DNA from: Acholoe squamosa
Taxonomy: Eukaryota > Annelida > Polychaeta > Phyllodocida > Polynoidae
Reading direction: 5' to 3'
Assembly: GCA_949317995.1 (NCBI GenBank)
Contig: OX439052.1
Span: forward strand, 44,140,599 to 44,204,598
Length of the DNA stretch: 64,000 bases
Below the pieces are notes generated by a model that worked only from the letters and a program-made list of their open reading frames with translations, ran no database searches and was not told the DNA's origin. Position numbers and translations under genes: made by a program. Positions 43,595 through 54,645 of the stretch are shown piece after piece. Numbering within the stretch: the first letter of the stretch is position 1; each line of letters starts with the position of its first letter.

Positions 43595-44260
43595 GCATCA
43601 TGCCCATTGGTTGTCATGATGCATAAATAATCAATCCCCAGGGCTACATTCAGGTTGTGTCTTGGGGTGAGCATGTGGGCAGCTGGGGTCTTTATGCGCT
43701 GGCCCGGGCATACATACTTGTCTTTTGCCATGGGATTCCCCCTCAGTGAACCACGTCTGAGTGATCAAAGGCCGTGGTTTGTCTGTCCCTGCCTATAGGA
43801 CCAGGCAAATAAAAGAACACTTGCTATCCTTTGAGAACAGTAGGGGAATGAAGCCCCGGTAGCGGTTTTCCCCCTCAACCCTCCTCATAGATTCAGTCAT
43901 TCATCTCATAGATACGGTCACTGCTGTGTCGGGCAAGCAACATATAAATACCTGTCCAAACAGAAAAGAATGGACTAAATGTCCAAGAAACCTTGAATGT
44001 CTGAGTTCCTCGATATCCCCTGGACGTAAAACTAAACAAACAAACAAACATTCAAGCATCATTCTGACCCTAAAGGATTAACGTACACCCGGAGGTTCGG
44101 CATGATGCACCAATGAAGTGCTCATTGGTCATGCAGTGATGTCATGTCTGATTCCAGGACATGACAGATCACCAGCACTTCAGTAGTGCATCATGCCGAC
44201 TGATGGGCATGATGCAACTGGCATCTAAAGGGTCAGGGACAGATAATGCTTTAATGCATC
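43595..44260. mobile_element. Family A copy split by a retroposon
   Basis: ATGCATCATGCCCATTGGTT left, alpha arm CAGGGCTACATTCA, insertion 43653-44047, then ATTCAAGCATCATTCTGACC and beta. Confidence 0.75.
43653..44047 (+). mobile_element. Non-LTR retroposon (SINE or LINE 3' end) with (ACAA)n tail
   Basis: 395 bp ending AAACTAAACAAACAAACAAA, flanked by ACATTCA at 43646-43652 and 44048-44054 (7 bp exact duplication). No reverse transcriptase frame; a SINE or a 5'-truncated LINE. Confidence 0.8.
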
Positions 44261-44640
44261 ATGCCCATTGGTTGTCATAATGCACCAATGAAGTAATGCT
44301 CACCAGCATTGGTGTATCATGCCAACCCTGTGGGAATGTATCCCCCCGTACAGTTGTCATGATGCATAAGGGTAGCCCTGCCAAGTTCATCCACAAACCG
44401 ATGACTTTTCATACCTCAACCCATGAATGCAGTCCTGGTGAGTTACTCACCAGGGCTGCATTTATGCATCACATCTACAGAGCAACTCACCATACTGACA
44501 CCATCGTGATCGATATTCTCCTAAAGGGTCGACATGATGCGTCAATGGAGTGCTGGCGAGTAGACTTGATGGCACTGCATTGGTGCATCATGACGACATG
44601 AATGCAACATTGCCCTTTTAAATCCACCCCCTTTCTATCC
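44230..44640. mobile_element. Family A compound copy
   Basis: Alternating beta, spacer, alpha (GGTGAGTTACTCACCAGGGC) and beta (GTGCTGGCGAGTAGACTTGA). Confidence 0.7.
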
Positions 44641-44759
44641 ATCCCCCCACTCCCACTTCCCCATCAAACACATCCGTTTCTTTTCACTGTCCCTGGACAC
44701 CGCAGCTGATAAAAAAATCTCCCTTGTTAATTTGTTTCAGGCTGCATGGGGTCTCCTGG

Positions 44760-45075
44760 TTCATGCACCTTTGTCGTCACGATGCACCCATCCCATTGGT
44801 TGTCATTATGCATGAATGCAGCCCTGGTGAGTGACTCACCAGGGCTGCATTCATACATTATGCTGACCTTATGGGCTTGAAGCACTCCAGGAGGGCCGTC
44901 ATGATGCACCAATGAAGCACCAGCAAGTCTACTCACCAGCACTGCATTGATGCTAAATATTGACGCTTTGGGAGAATGTCAATCCCAATAGTGTCAGTAT
45001 GATGCCCGCATACAGTCATGGTGAGTTACTCACCAAGACCGCGTTGAGGCATCTTGATAGAAAACAGCACATTAA
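44760..45075 (+). mobile_element. Family A compound copy, alpha-spacer-beta-spacer-alpha
   Basis: Near-perfect alpha GCCCTGGTGAGTGACTCACC, beta CACCAGCAAGTCTACTCACC, second alpha GGTGAGTTACTCACCAAGAC. Confidence 0.75.
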
Positions 45076-46083
45076 AATGCTATCCTGGTGTTGAGGGGTT
45101 ATGGAACCTTGTTACCAAGAAAAGGTAACCATTGTAAAATTTAAAAAAGACACCCTCTGACTTTTCTTTCCCAAGAAGAACATCTGTTTTGCTCCTCAGT
45201 GTCATCACATTTTACCTGGACAAAAAGTGAGATTCCTCCGCTGCATGTGGTTTTGTTCCTATTGGACAATCGTGGCTAAGAAAAAGAGTAGTGCGTGCGG
45301 CGCTGGTTGTGGTTTGGTGGGGGAGGGGTGATTTTCATTGTAAAAGAAAGGGAGGGGGGGATCGTCATGTCTCTCGGGATATTAGTAAATTAGGTGAATT
45401 GAAACTGTCAGGTCTTGTCCACAGATTCATCTACTCCCAACAGAAATCCACTTTTTCAATCTCTTCTTGTCAATTAACAAAATGAAACGTAGAGACAAAA
45501 GGAAAAGTGAAAACACTTGTAATGATCATTGTCAATTAAGTTTCTCCTATAACTTGGTTTAAATCTTGTGAATTGTCTTCATTGTTCTTGTAAAGTTGAC
45601 TGATAATAAATGGGTGTATGGATCCAGATATCGATGTACCAAATACCGCCCGTATACTGGGTGACTAGTAATTAATTTTTCTTTTCATGATAAGAATTGA
45701 TAGAGAGCACATGCTTTCTTTCCCTCATGCTTTCTTTCCCTGATTGGCAACAGAAGTATTCTTTTTTACAAACACTGTAGCTCTGTATTTTTTTTACATT
45801 TGGATTTGAATGTTGAAACTGTAAAATTATACACGTCTGTAGCTTGAACAATATAAATTCGTTCAAATAATCAATCAGATAAAACTGATACTGCCCCAGT
45901 GGATGCACCAACTTTAAGATGCAAATTATTGCTTCCCCTCCCCCATATGCCGCAAATTCTGTCTGTAAAAGCATCTGTCTCCACTCCACTCCCCAAGCAC
46001 ATCTCATTGCCCATATGATACCTGCATGTCTGGTCACAAAACCTCCGCTGGGACATACTGGTGGCATGTGGGAAATGTTTCTC
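45076..46083. other. No clear feature
   Basis: Unique-looking, with a G-rich patch at about 45315-45362. Confidence 0.4.
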
Positions 46084-46102
46084 CCAACAGAGGGCAGCAC
46101 GG
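46084..46102. promoter_or_regulatory. CTCF-like site
   Basis: CCAACAGAGGGCAGCACGG. Confidence 0.35.
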
Positions 46103-46206
46103 TGAGCACAGACCAATCAGCGGCCCTCATCTATATAACCAAGTTAAGGCCCTCTACGTCCAGTGCTAGCCTCGATGTAGAATAGCAGCAGGAAGGGACT
46201 TCCTGT

Positions 46207-46735
46207 CTGTGTGAAGGGCATGGTACATGAAGGGTATGTGGGTACATGATGGGCATTGTGGGTATATGATGGGCAATGTGGGTACAGGGAGGGCATTGTT
46301 GGTACAGGCAGGGCATTGTGGGTACAGGAAGGGCATTGTGGGTACAGGAAGGGCATTGTGGGTACAGGAAGGGCATTGTGGGTACAGGAAGGGCATTGTG
46401 GGTACAGGAAGGGTATTGTGGGTACAGGACGGGCACTGTGGATACGGGAAGTGCATTGTGGGTGCAAGAAGGGTATTGAGGATACAAGAAGGGCACTGTG
46501 GGTTCAGAAAGGCATTGTGGGTACTAGAAGGGCACCGTTGGTACAGGAAGGGCATTATGGGTACTTGAAGGGCATTGTGGGTACAAGAAGGGCATTGTGG
46601 GTCACAGGAAGGTCATTTTGGGTACAGGAACGGCATTGTACCATATCATCCTAAATAATCGCCTCAGTGACATTGTGGATAAAGGAAAGGCTTTGTGGGT
46701 ATAGGAAAAAGGGTCTATGGGTACAGGAAGGGCAC
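46207..46735. repeat. 20 bp minisatellite (~26 copies)
   Basis: Unit GGGCATTGTGGGTACAGGAA. Near-perfect in the centre (46300-46430), degenerate at both edges. Confidence 0.95.
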
Positions 46736-47361
46736 TCATATTGATTTTCAGTGTCGGTGTGTCTTCTCATTGTTCTTTCTCCATTTGCTCTTTGTGTTGC
46801 CATTGACATGAAATTTCATTTCATACTGTCCTTGTCTTGTTTTCCATTTTCTTGTCATCTTTGTTGACCCTGCCCATTGTCTCATATTGTTTTCCTTTAA
46901 TTCCATTAAACCGTGTTTCCTATCGACCCTGGAGATCGTTAAAAGGTGACAAACGTGTGAAGAAAAGTAATTGAAACAGTCGGTTTTGAGACAGATTGTG
47001 ATGAAAAATCAAATATACTTTAAATACAAATATAAATTTGCACTAAAAGTACCAGCAGCATCATATTGAATTTAAGCGATGGGATATATTTACTATCGTT
47101 TTGCTCATCTATTTTCCGCGTCGGATGAAATTTCAGCATCAATACTACACATGATATCCTTGGTTTGGCAATGTACGATACTTAGCAGAGTGTTTAGTGT
47201 TATAAATTACAGGCAGCAGTCTGGCATGTCAGCACAGTATAAACCAGCTACACAGCACTACAAAATGGCGGCTCCCAGGCTTGGTGGTTCCTTTACAGCT
47301 CACATTATGCCTCAGTTTCATGCTTATTTGCCAATATGATGCATCGATGCAGCACTGGGAA
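46736..47361. other. No clear gene; YY1-like site
   Basis: AAAATGGCGGC at 47262-47272 only. Confidence 0.35.
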
Positions 47362-47842
47362 TTTACCCTTTTAAGACCGCTAATGCATAAATGTATCATG
47401 CCCATCGATCGTCATGATGCATGAATACAGTCCTGTGAGTAACATGGAATATCCGAAACTAGTCAACGGTGACCACTTTAGGTCCTCAAGTTGACGATAC
47501 CTAAAACTACAGCTTTAGGTAGTCAAAATGACGACTTTAGGTCGTCATCCTGATGACTTGAGTCATCAGGATGACAATACTGACAGTACAGAGTCGTCAT
47601 ATTGATGACTCAGGTCGTCAGGATGACGACCTAAAGTCGTCATTTTGACTACCTAAAGCTGTAGTTTTAGGTATCGTCAACTTGAGGACCTAAAGTGGTC
47701 ACCGCTGACTAGTTTCAGAACTTCTAGGTTTTCAGTGTACATGCCCTGAGGGTCAGCATGCTCCAATCAAGGTCTGGCAATCAGTCTCGCTAGCACGTCA
47801 TTGGTGACAATGATACACTCCTATATCAGTTGCCCTTAGGGT
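47362..47842. mobile_element. Family A copy interrupted by family D
   Basis: CCCTTTTAAGACCGCTAATGC left; D at 47441-47737; AGGGTCAGCATGCTCCAATC onward; TGCCCTTAGGGTAA right (first motif 21 bases; core TTTTAAGACCGC). Confidence 0.8.
47441..47737. mobile_element. Family D palindromic element, second copy
   Basis: ACATGGAATATCCGAAACTA left, TAGTTTCAGAACTTCTAGGT right. Same inner arms as 39198; internal TCATCCTGATGACTTGAG. Confidence 0.9.
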
Positions 47843-48794
47843 AAAGGCACCCTGAGTCGGACAGATACCTACAGTCCTACACCTTTTGGATTGGATTACA
47901 TAATCAGTAGGAGGATTTCAGGTATTATATGAAGTAGACATGAAAACTAAGCTATCATACCCTCTACCAAATACAGCATTACAAATATAAGTCCCTTTCT
48001 ACATAGTTTTACAACAGTGCAAACCAGTTGGGCCTACAGATTATCCTGTTAAAGTTATGCATATTTACACATCTGAGAGTGTTCTATGGAGGAGTATTGT
48101 ATTAGCTAGCATTCCCTATGATGTTCTGCTACATGTACCTAAAAAGATAATTCACATTAAGTGGCCTATTGTGTCTGTATCAACAAGATAACATAGTTTC
48201 TGACTCTAGGGTCATTTTTACCATGTGCTGTCTGCCGTTAGGGGCAATTTGATGTTCAGAAGGCAGAGTATATACAGCTCAATTATTCATAGGTGTAGGA
48301 GAGATTTATCGAAACCTTTTCATGGATGTTGGTGGCTAAGTATCATGTATCAACTGGGGAAACAGAAAGTAGAATTCACCACAGTTGAACCCACAGGATT
48401 TGAATATCAAATATGGTCGCCTCTTGTATTGCCAGGAGCGTCCGAAATGGGTGCCTCTACCCGAAAGAGTTATCGTCAGCGCTGCATAGTGCATTCCTGC
48501 ACCATACCAAGCCTTGAGTGGATCGGTATTACACGTTTACTCTCGAGCGCTACATTCATGTATCACAGATCCTTTCCTTGAAAGGGACACAGGGCAATAT
48601 ACAAGCAGCCTGCCTACCTTCATAAGCAATACGACCCGGCTTCAGCATCCTTCACTCCCATCCCACCAGGCTCACGTCTCAACCATAACAGAGGTTTTGT
48701 ATTCCGATACCTTATTTCTGCTGGTATTGCCTGAACCCCAGCAAGTCTTTGTACGTTGTCAGCACATTGTAGGGTACCAGCAATATAAGGCGAT
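47843..48794. other. No clear feature
   Basis: 118-codon open frames on + have no recognised domain. Confidence 0.35.
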
Positions 48795-48809
48795 GGTAAC
48801 CATGGCAAT
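48795..48809. promoter_or_regulatory. RFX X-box-like site
   Basis: GGTAACCATGGCAAT in a CpG-richer stretch. Confidence 0.35.
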
Positions 48810-49114
48810 GACCTTGTGCACTTATACTGGGGGCGAACATCAGCAGCGACACCGCCCTGTGACGCTATAAACATGGTGGGAGGCCATTGTCAGACTGTTA
48901 TCACTTCCGTTGATGTAGCTTCCCCTAAGAGCTCTCCTTTACCTAATGCTTCCCAGTGAGGTGATCTCTCTGGCCACTACCTCATAATAGATACTCACCC
49001 CCCCCCCATCAATCTATCCTGTCCCCATACCTGATTCTGTTATGGCTTGTCTAGTGCTGTAAAGACTGAAGATATACACATCCCTATATGGTATAGACTT
49101 GCCTGCTGGTACTG

Positions 49115-49265
49115 TATTGGCCTTTTTAAGTGCCTGGGTGCTCATAGACTTCAACTACCTCTACCTTTGGTTTTTATGTTAGACCGGCGCTCATTTGAAT
49201 ACCACCTTCAATGCTTAAAACTGCTTTCGATACCCTTTTACCCAGTCACATATTGAAGACTGGTG
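49115..49265. repeat. Family S fragment
   Basis: TTTTAAGTGCCTGGGTGCTC and GGCGCTCATTTGAATACC. Confidence 0.4.
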
Positions 49266-49284
49266 CTTAGTAGGGCCCAAGATG

Positions 49285-49500
49285 GATAAAATCGACAAGG
49301 GGACAAGGCCACTTCTTAATAATCGACAAGGGACATGGGGTTGAGAGACAAGGGATAAGAACCATTTCTTAGAATCAACAAGGGACATGGGCTTATAGAC
49401 AAGGGGACAAGGGCACTTAAAATCGACAAGAGACATGGGGTTGACAGACAAAGGACATGAACCATTTCTTAGAATCAACAATGAACATGGGACCCCCCTG
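49285..49500. repeat. Family J (CGACAAGGGGACAAGG) repeat
   Basis: Irregular tandem of AATCGACAAGGGACATGGGG words with an internal duplication (about 49330 and 49430). Related to 53919-54095 and 55795-55890. Confidence 0.7.
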
Positions 49501-49792
49501 TCTAAGGCCCTCTTAGTTCAGGCCCTGGCACTTCTTCAGGGCACTACATATATAGTCAGTATGACTTACCAGGTCTCTAGCCCTGTGAGGGCTATGATAG
49601 CTTGTTTGATGATATATTGATGTACTAGGTCTTGGCCCATTTAAGGATTGGTTTTTCCTTGTCTGCTACTAAATATAGACTAACATAGTAGCTCCCCTCC
49701 CCCCTCTCATTGGTTGGGACCCTCTTGCAAATATTGCTTCTGTATATCAGCAAAGACACCCAGAGGTATCTATAGCATTATATCAGCTGATT

Positions 49793-50054
49793 TAATCCAT
49801 TAAAGGCCGCTGGTGCACGAATGTATCATGCTTATTGGTCAGCATAATGCACCAATGAAGAGCTGGAGGGACTGCTCACCAGCACTTCATTGGAGCATCA
49901 TGCCAACCCTCCAGGGTTGATACATATACTCCCAGAGGGTCGGCATGATGCCCAAATGAAGTGCTGGCGATTAGTCTTACCAGCACTTCATTGGTGCATC
50001 ATGGCGACCAATAAGCATGATGCATTAATACATCAGCAGCCCTTAAAGGGTTAA
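49793..50054. mobile_element. Family A copy, beta-spacer-beta
   Basis: CCATTAAAGGCCGCTGGTGC left, GCAGCCCTTAAAGGGTTAA right; two beta stem-loops. Confidence 0.85.
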
Positions 50055-50230
50055 TCAAAATTCACAATTATTGAACTTGCTCATAGAAAAGCATCAGCTC
50101 ATGAATTGATTATACAATGTGCAATGTTATCGAGCTTTATGACACGATTTCTGTGATTCTGAGTGCTTTTCCTGGATATTCCCGTTCTGATACCTATTGC
50201 AGGCATCATGGCTTTGTTAATAGGCAATGG

Positions 50231-50258
50231 GTGCCTGATATCCATGGATATCAGGCAC
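50231..50258. repeat. 28 bp perfect palindrome
   Basis: GTGCCTGATATCCA and its exact reverse complement, no loop. Confidence 0.95.
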
Positions 50259-50309
50259 ACCTTACAAATTTGAGACATGTCATATGTTACATGTTAAAAC
50301 CTATGAGAA

Positions 50310-50400
50310 TTTCAGTGCCTCAGGTGGACTCGAACCTGCAAAGGCTGGATCCGAATACCAATGTGCTGCCTATTATTCCACACCGTCAGACGTTCAAAGC
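50310..50400 (-). repeat. tRNA-like (B-box) sequence, probable tRNA pseudogene or SINE
   Basis: Minus strand reads TTGCAGGTTCGAGTCCACC, a good T-loop/B box, preceded by TTCGGATCCAGCC. T-stem pairing is poor, so it is not a functional tRNA. Confidence 0.4.
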
Positions 50401-50635
50401 AGCAGTAGAATTTGGTTAGGAGAACACCACAGTGGCCAGAGCTGCCTTACCCATAGCCACGACAGTGACATACCGTATTTCTCCGTGTAAAAGCCCAGGC
50501 TTGTATTAGAACTACCTACTACCTAAACCTCCTTACTAAGTGGCAAATTGACCAGGCCTTTACATGATGATATACGGTACTGCTGGACGCGTTCAAACCG
50601 ACCCAGCAGCTGCCAGGTGCCAGGGTGTGTGTACA

Positions 50636-50703
50636 GATAGTGTATTGGTTAGCGAGTTGCGCTACAAACCCCAGGTGCAAGCGTTCATGTCCCGGCCTGG
50701 TCC
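50636..50703 (+). repeat. tRNA-derived SINE-like head
   Basis: TTGGTTAGCGAGTTGCGCTA (A-box-like) and GTGCAAGCGTTCATGTCCCG (B-box-like), about 35 nt apart as in tRNA-derived SINEs. Confidence 0.45.
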
Positions 50704-50847
50704 ACCCTTTTGCCTCTCTAGTGTGTGCCACTTTCAGTATATGTGACAGGATCTGTGAAAAAGGCCCTTAATACAGGGTGCATTAAGGTCCCTATTCCAA
50801 GTATATTTCACATATGTTTCGAGTCCCAGACCCACCATGGCAAGACT

Positions 50848-50913
50848 TTCATGATGCATCCTAATGACCTATGGGCATGATGCACTCCTGCATCAGTGGC
50901 CCTTAAAGGTTTA
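50848..50913. mobile_element. Family A 3' fragment
   Basis: TATGGGCATGATGCACTCCT and CAGTGGCCCTTAAAGG. Confidence 0.6.
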
Positions 50914-51276
50914 AATGGCTAAGCTAAAACAGAATTATATATTGGCAAAAGCTGGAAGAAGAACTCCAGTGCTTGTGTTATTAACTTGAGTTATTGTCAC
51001 TCCTGTCAGAAATTTCCAACTCACTGCAAATGTGCTCCATTTTCCATCTATTTTCTTTTGTTTCACTGGCATGCTTTAATTTAGTTATAAAACAACAAAT
51101 GGGTATTTTTCCAGCTGATGGTGGCTAAATTGACCAAGCAGACAGTTAGCGTCGCTGAAACCTTGCCTCGTTTTTTTGCCGATTCATGATTTCAATCAGA
51201 ATAAATTGCATTTTTCAGCAGTCTTCGCTCCAAATCTAAATACAGGGGAAACTGTTTTTCATGACATTCAGAATTA

Positions 51277-51397
51277 ACCCCTTGAGGACTGGAAGTGCAT
51301 TAATGTATTATGCTGGCCATGGGGGGGGGGGGTTGATACACTCCTGGAGAATTTGCATGATATACCAATGATGTGCCGGCAGCCCTTAAAGAGTTAA
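51277..51397. mobile_element. Family A degenerate fragment
   Basis: AACCCCTTGAGGACTGG, GTTGATACACTCCTGGAG, GCAGCCCTTAAAGAGTTAA. Confidence 0.55.
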
Positions 51398-51432
51398 GCT
51401 AAGGGACAGACCTTCACACCACAAGTTGATTA

Positions 51433-51634
51433 GGGAGTGGTCATTTTTTAACAACAGATGGGGGTCGGTGAAATTCTGCACATGCGCTGCAAAAATTTCT
51501 CCGTCCCCCCCTCTGAGTGGTCTGAAATTTTTCCGAAATTTGTTTTGTCCCCTCCTAAGAGGGGTCTGAAATTTTTTGTCCCCCCCAAACCCACCAAGCC
51601 CCCCCCCCCCCGATGTTAGAAAATGACTACTCCC
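51433..51634. mobile_element. Family C MITE
   Basis: GGGAGTGGTCATTTTTTAAC left, AAAATGACTACTCCC right; flanks TTA/TTG (one change from a TTA duplication). C-rich body. Confidence 0.75.
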
Positions 51635-51679
51635 TTGGGTCATAATTGTGCCCATACATGGATAAAATAATTATCCATA

Positions 51680-51890
51680 ATTTTAACCCTTTGAGGGCAT
51701 GATGAAGCCACATTTTTTCTGCCCATTTTACCATCATCATGCACCAATGCAGTGCTAGTCCTTCTTCTCAACACCAGTGCATCGGTGCATCATGCTGACT
51801 ATTTGAGAGTGTACCATATGTGTGGGGTCTGCATGATGCATACATCTACATTTGGGTCGGTTTATTAGCTAGAGTTACATTTATACATTA
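51680..51890. mobile_element. Family A degenerate copy
   Basis: TTAACCCTTTGAGGGC, CATGCACCAATGCAGTGCTA, CATCGGTGCATCATGC. Confidence 0.6.
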
Positions 51891-51896
51891 TAATGA

Positions 51897-52030
51897 GAAA
51901 TAGGTATACGGGGACAAGCTGAACTGGAGCTGGTTGTTGCAATATGCAATGATAATGCAATGCTGACCTCAATAGGATGGCAAATAGCTTGTCCCTGGAA
52001 GTGGGTTTTACAAAGTTTGCTTGTATTCTG
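51897..52030. repeat. Family N element
   Basis: Second copy of 8150-8290. Confidence 0.5.
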
Positions 52031-52189
52031 AATTTTATTAGCTTACTGGTGATAATCAATGGTTATCTATTTAAGGGAAGACATTAATCTAATGTATTAA
52101 TAGATCCTCCATCCACAGGATGATGGAATAGTCCCATTACCAATGGACAAAGAATTAGCGTACCGTGCGACTTAAGGTAGGGCCTAATG

Positions 52190-52335
52190 TAGTGGCCCGT
52201 TTTAGCACCGTGGTCTCAAATAAGGGCCGGCCTCGAAGAAGCGCCAGGAGCAAAGGGGTATTGAAATCAATCTAGATCACTGAAATAATGCTCAAAATAT
52301 CCCATTTCTCAAATAGGGGCTGGGGGTACTGTATT
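52190..52335. repeat. Family S fragment
   Basis: GTCTCAAATAAGGGCCGG, GAAGAAGCGCCAGG, CTCAAATAGGGGCTGG. Confidence 0.4.
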
Positions 52336-52394
52336 CTATAATGGACGGACCATTTAAAGCGGTCAATGTGGTGATACCTTACAATGTACGGACT

Positions 52395-53460
52395 ACAGGT
52401 GAATTGGCGCATCATGCCCATTGGCCGTCATGATGCACTGATTGAACGATATTCATCCCAAGGCTGTCATTCCAGAAGAATAGCACTCTACAAACAACTA
52501 TATCAGCTGGACGAGGGACTTGGGGGGCTGCCATCTGACTTCCTGAAATATGGAAGCAAAATTATGTCATAAAAAGAGTTTCACTTGTGACATCAGCCTT
52601 GAATTGCACATATTGCACGCATTATCGCTCATGTGTAGAAATAGACTAGCTGAAAGGTAGTGGAAATTTCCTTAGATTCTTATTTTGAAATGAAGCAAAG
52701 ATGGTCAGGGGCTTAAGTCACCCAGTCTACTGTGACACAAGGTTGGCTCTAAGGAGCCCCCATTGGTGCTATATTGTCCATAGGGAGAGTGAAAACGAGG
52801 CCAGTGTGCCCGTTCAATGACACTTAAACTCGATGGAACCCAGCAAAACCCATCACATCATTATCGTGGGGATTACTACGTCACAGATAATAATGGCTGC
52901 CGCTGTAACCAGGGATACGGAATTGATGTACGTCACAACGCCATGTTTTCGTTATTGTGTTCATTAAATAGTTTCTGGGTGAATTCTAATCGGAACAATT
53001 AAGAATGTACTCAAGTCTAGTTTTTGGGATTAGGTTTAATTAGCAGTTTTAGAAACAGGATATTTGGCTGAATAATGAATTGTGCCTAGATATTAACCCC
53101 TCTAAGCCCTACACTGGGACTGCTCCCATGCATTTGACAATGTAGCATTATGATGCATGAATGCAGCCCTGGTGAATAATACACCAGTGTTGCACCTACC
53201 AGAACAATCACTGTTATTAAAGTGTTCAGCAAGCTTTCTTTTTTATTGTTTATAAGTCCTGATTGGATTGATAAAGACCAAAGGTAATACCCTGTCTATA
53301 GGTGGGGTATTTCTGTCACAGTGGGCTTTGTGGAGAAGTGTCAAAGAACATACTATATCAGTTTTGATTCATGTCATAAAAAGCACTACCTAATTTGTTG
53401 GAAATTATTGTTAATAACATTATAAACTAGATAACTAACCCCTTTTTTTCTCTCCTACAG
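52395..53460. other. Region before the first visible exon; two family A scraps only
   Basis: GCATCATGCCCATTGGCCG at about 52410 and ATGCAGCCCTGGTGAATAAT at about 53161. A pyrimidine tract precedes the acceptor at 53460. No upstream exon identified. Confidence 0.4.
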
Positions 53461-53576
53461 ATCCTCCGTACTTCCTAATCCGGCCTAAGCAGTATTACCA
53501 ACGGCAACCCACTCAGTCTGTCACCATGCCGTGTGTGGCTGAGGGCGACCCCAAACCAGACATCAGCTGGCGCAAG
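53461..53576 (+). CDS. tutl/IGSF9-like: Turtle/IGSF9-like gene, internal exon: first half of an Ig I-set domain
   Basis: Internal coding exon of 116 nt. The acceptor is a pyrimidine-rich tract ending in CTCCTACAG and the donor is AAG/GTGAGC. The first two bases complete a codon split with an upstream exon (phase 1), followed by 38 codons reading PPYFLIRPKQYYQ and onward; the exon ends on a whole codon (phase 0). It carries the N-terminal strands of an Ig I-set domain: a proline-rich entry strand, the B-strand cysteine in TMPCVAEG, the hairpin DPKPD, and the C-strand tryptophan in ISWRK. The partner cysteine lies in the next exon at 59841. In the Turtle/IGSF9 family such domains are extracellular and mediate homophilic neuronal adhesion and dendrite or axon patterning. 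No signal peptide or upstream Ig exon is visible in the window, so this is not the first exon. Alternative: another Ig-FN3 adhesion molecule. Confidence 0.85.
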
Positions 53577-53918
53577 GTGAGCAATTAACAATTATCTATA
53601 GTAAAAAAAAATCATATTCAAAATCCTACATCTTAGTTTTTTTTGACAAAATGACAGAGTTTTATAAAAAAAAAAAATTACCATGATACTGTAGTACTGT
53701 CAGCAGATTAGAGAATAGACAACGACTTTCTTCACATCGAGACTGTCTGTTGTTCTATAATGCATGAATGCATCTGAGTAGTGGCGAAACTAAACTCATA
53801 GCTGTTGAGAAATGGCTAGCGGGGCCCTTACTCAAGAACAGTGCTTATTTAAGACTTAAATTAAAGTAAATTACAATATTTCAATACGCTTGTACCCCCG
53901 ATGTCTTTTCTTTTTAAT

Positions 53919-54110
53919 TCAACAAGGGATATTGGGTTGAGAAACAAGAGACAAGACCAATCCCTAAATTCGACAAGGGGCCTGGACAAGGCCACTTTTT
54001 AAATTTGAAGAGGGGACAAGGCCAAACCTTAACATATTTCACAAGCGACAAGAGCATTTCTTTAAAATCGACAGGGGTTATGTCCCACCCCCTGTCTGGG
54101 GCCCTATTAG
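53919..54110. repeat. Family J repeat
   Basis: TTCGACAAGGGGCCTGG, AGAGGGGACAAGGCCAAACC, AAAATCGACAGGGG. Confidence 0.6.
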
Positions 54111-54232
54111 GTATGAATGACATCCAATACCATTCTCCCATAATGTGCCCACTGTGAATTACACCTGGCGCTGAAAAGACTGCCAGATTAAAAACAAATA
54201 GACAACACAAGATCCACCTTACCCCTTTAAAA

Positions 54233-54440
54233 TTAACCCTTTAAGAACCACTAATGCATTAATCCGTCATGCCCATTGGTCATCATGATGCATGAATGTA
54301 GCCCTGGCAAGTAACTCACCAGGGCTACATTCTTGCATCATGCTGACCCTACAGGGCTGATACACTTCCGGATGGTCGGCAGTCGGCATGATGCTCCAAT
54401 GAGGTGCTGGTGAGGTTCTCGCTGAGTTCATACACCCAAT
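54233..54440 (+). mobile_element. Family A copy, alpha-spacer-(beta lost)
   Basis: TTAACCCTTTAAGAACCAC left; intact alpha GTAGCCCTGGCAAGTAACTC; spacer TGATACACTTCCGGATGG. Confidence 0.75.
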
Positions 54441-54534
54441 CACAGAATAGGACAAAAGAAGTGTCCTAATTGGAATACAAGGGGTACAATTAGGCATGGC
54501 TACGCATTTTAGTGTTTATATGAGTGGCATCTTT

Positions 54535-54645
54535 GTGCTTCCAAAGTGTCTTTAATTTGCTTCCGAGATGTCTGCTTCCGAAATGGTTTGCTTCCGAGAT
54601 GTCTGCACCCGACCTGTCGCTGCTTCCGAGGTGTCCAGTTACCCT
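54535..54645. repeat. Short GCTTCCGAGATGTCT tandem (~5 units)
   Basis: TTGCTTCCGAGATGTCTGC and variants; contains repeated ETS-like TTCCGA cores. Confidence 0.7.

Noticed and set aside
46131..46654. 100-130 codon open frames on both strands
   Set aside because: They follow the 20 bp minisatellite period and are present in all frames.
50300..50400. Functional tRNA gene on the minus strand
   Set aside because: The B box is good but the T-stem does not pair and no clean acceptor stem is found.
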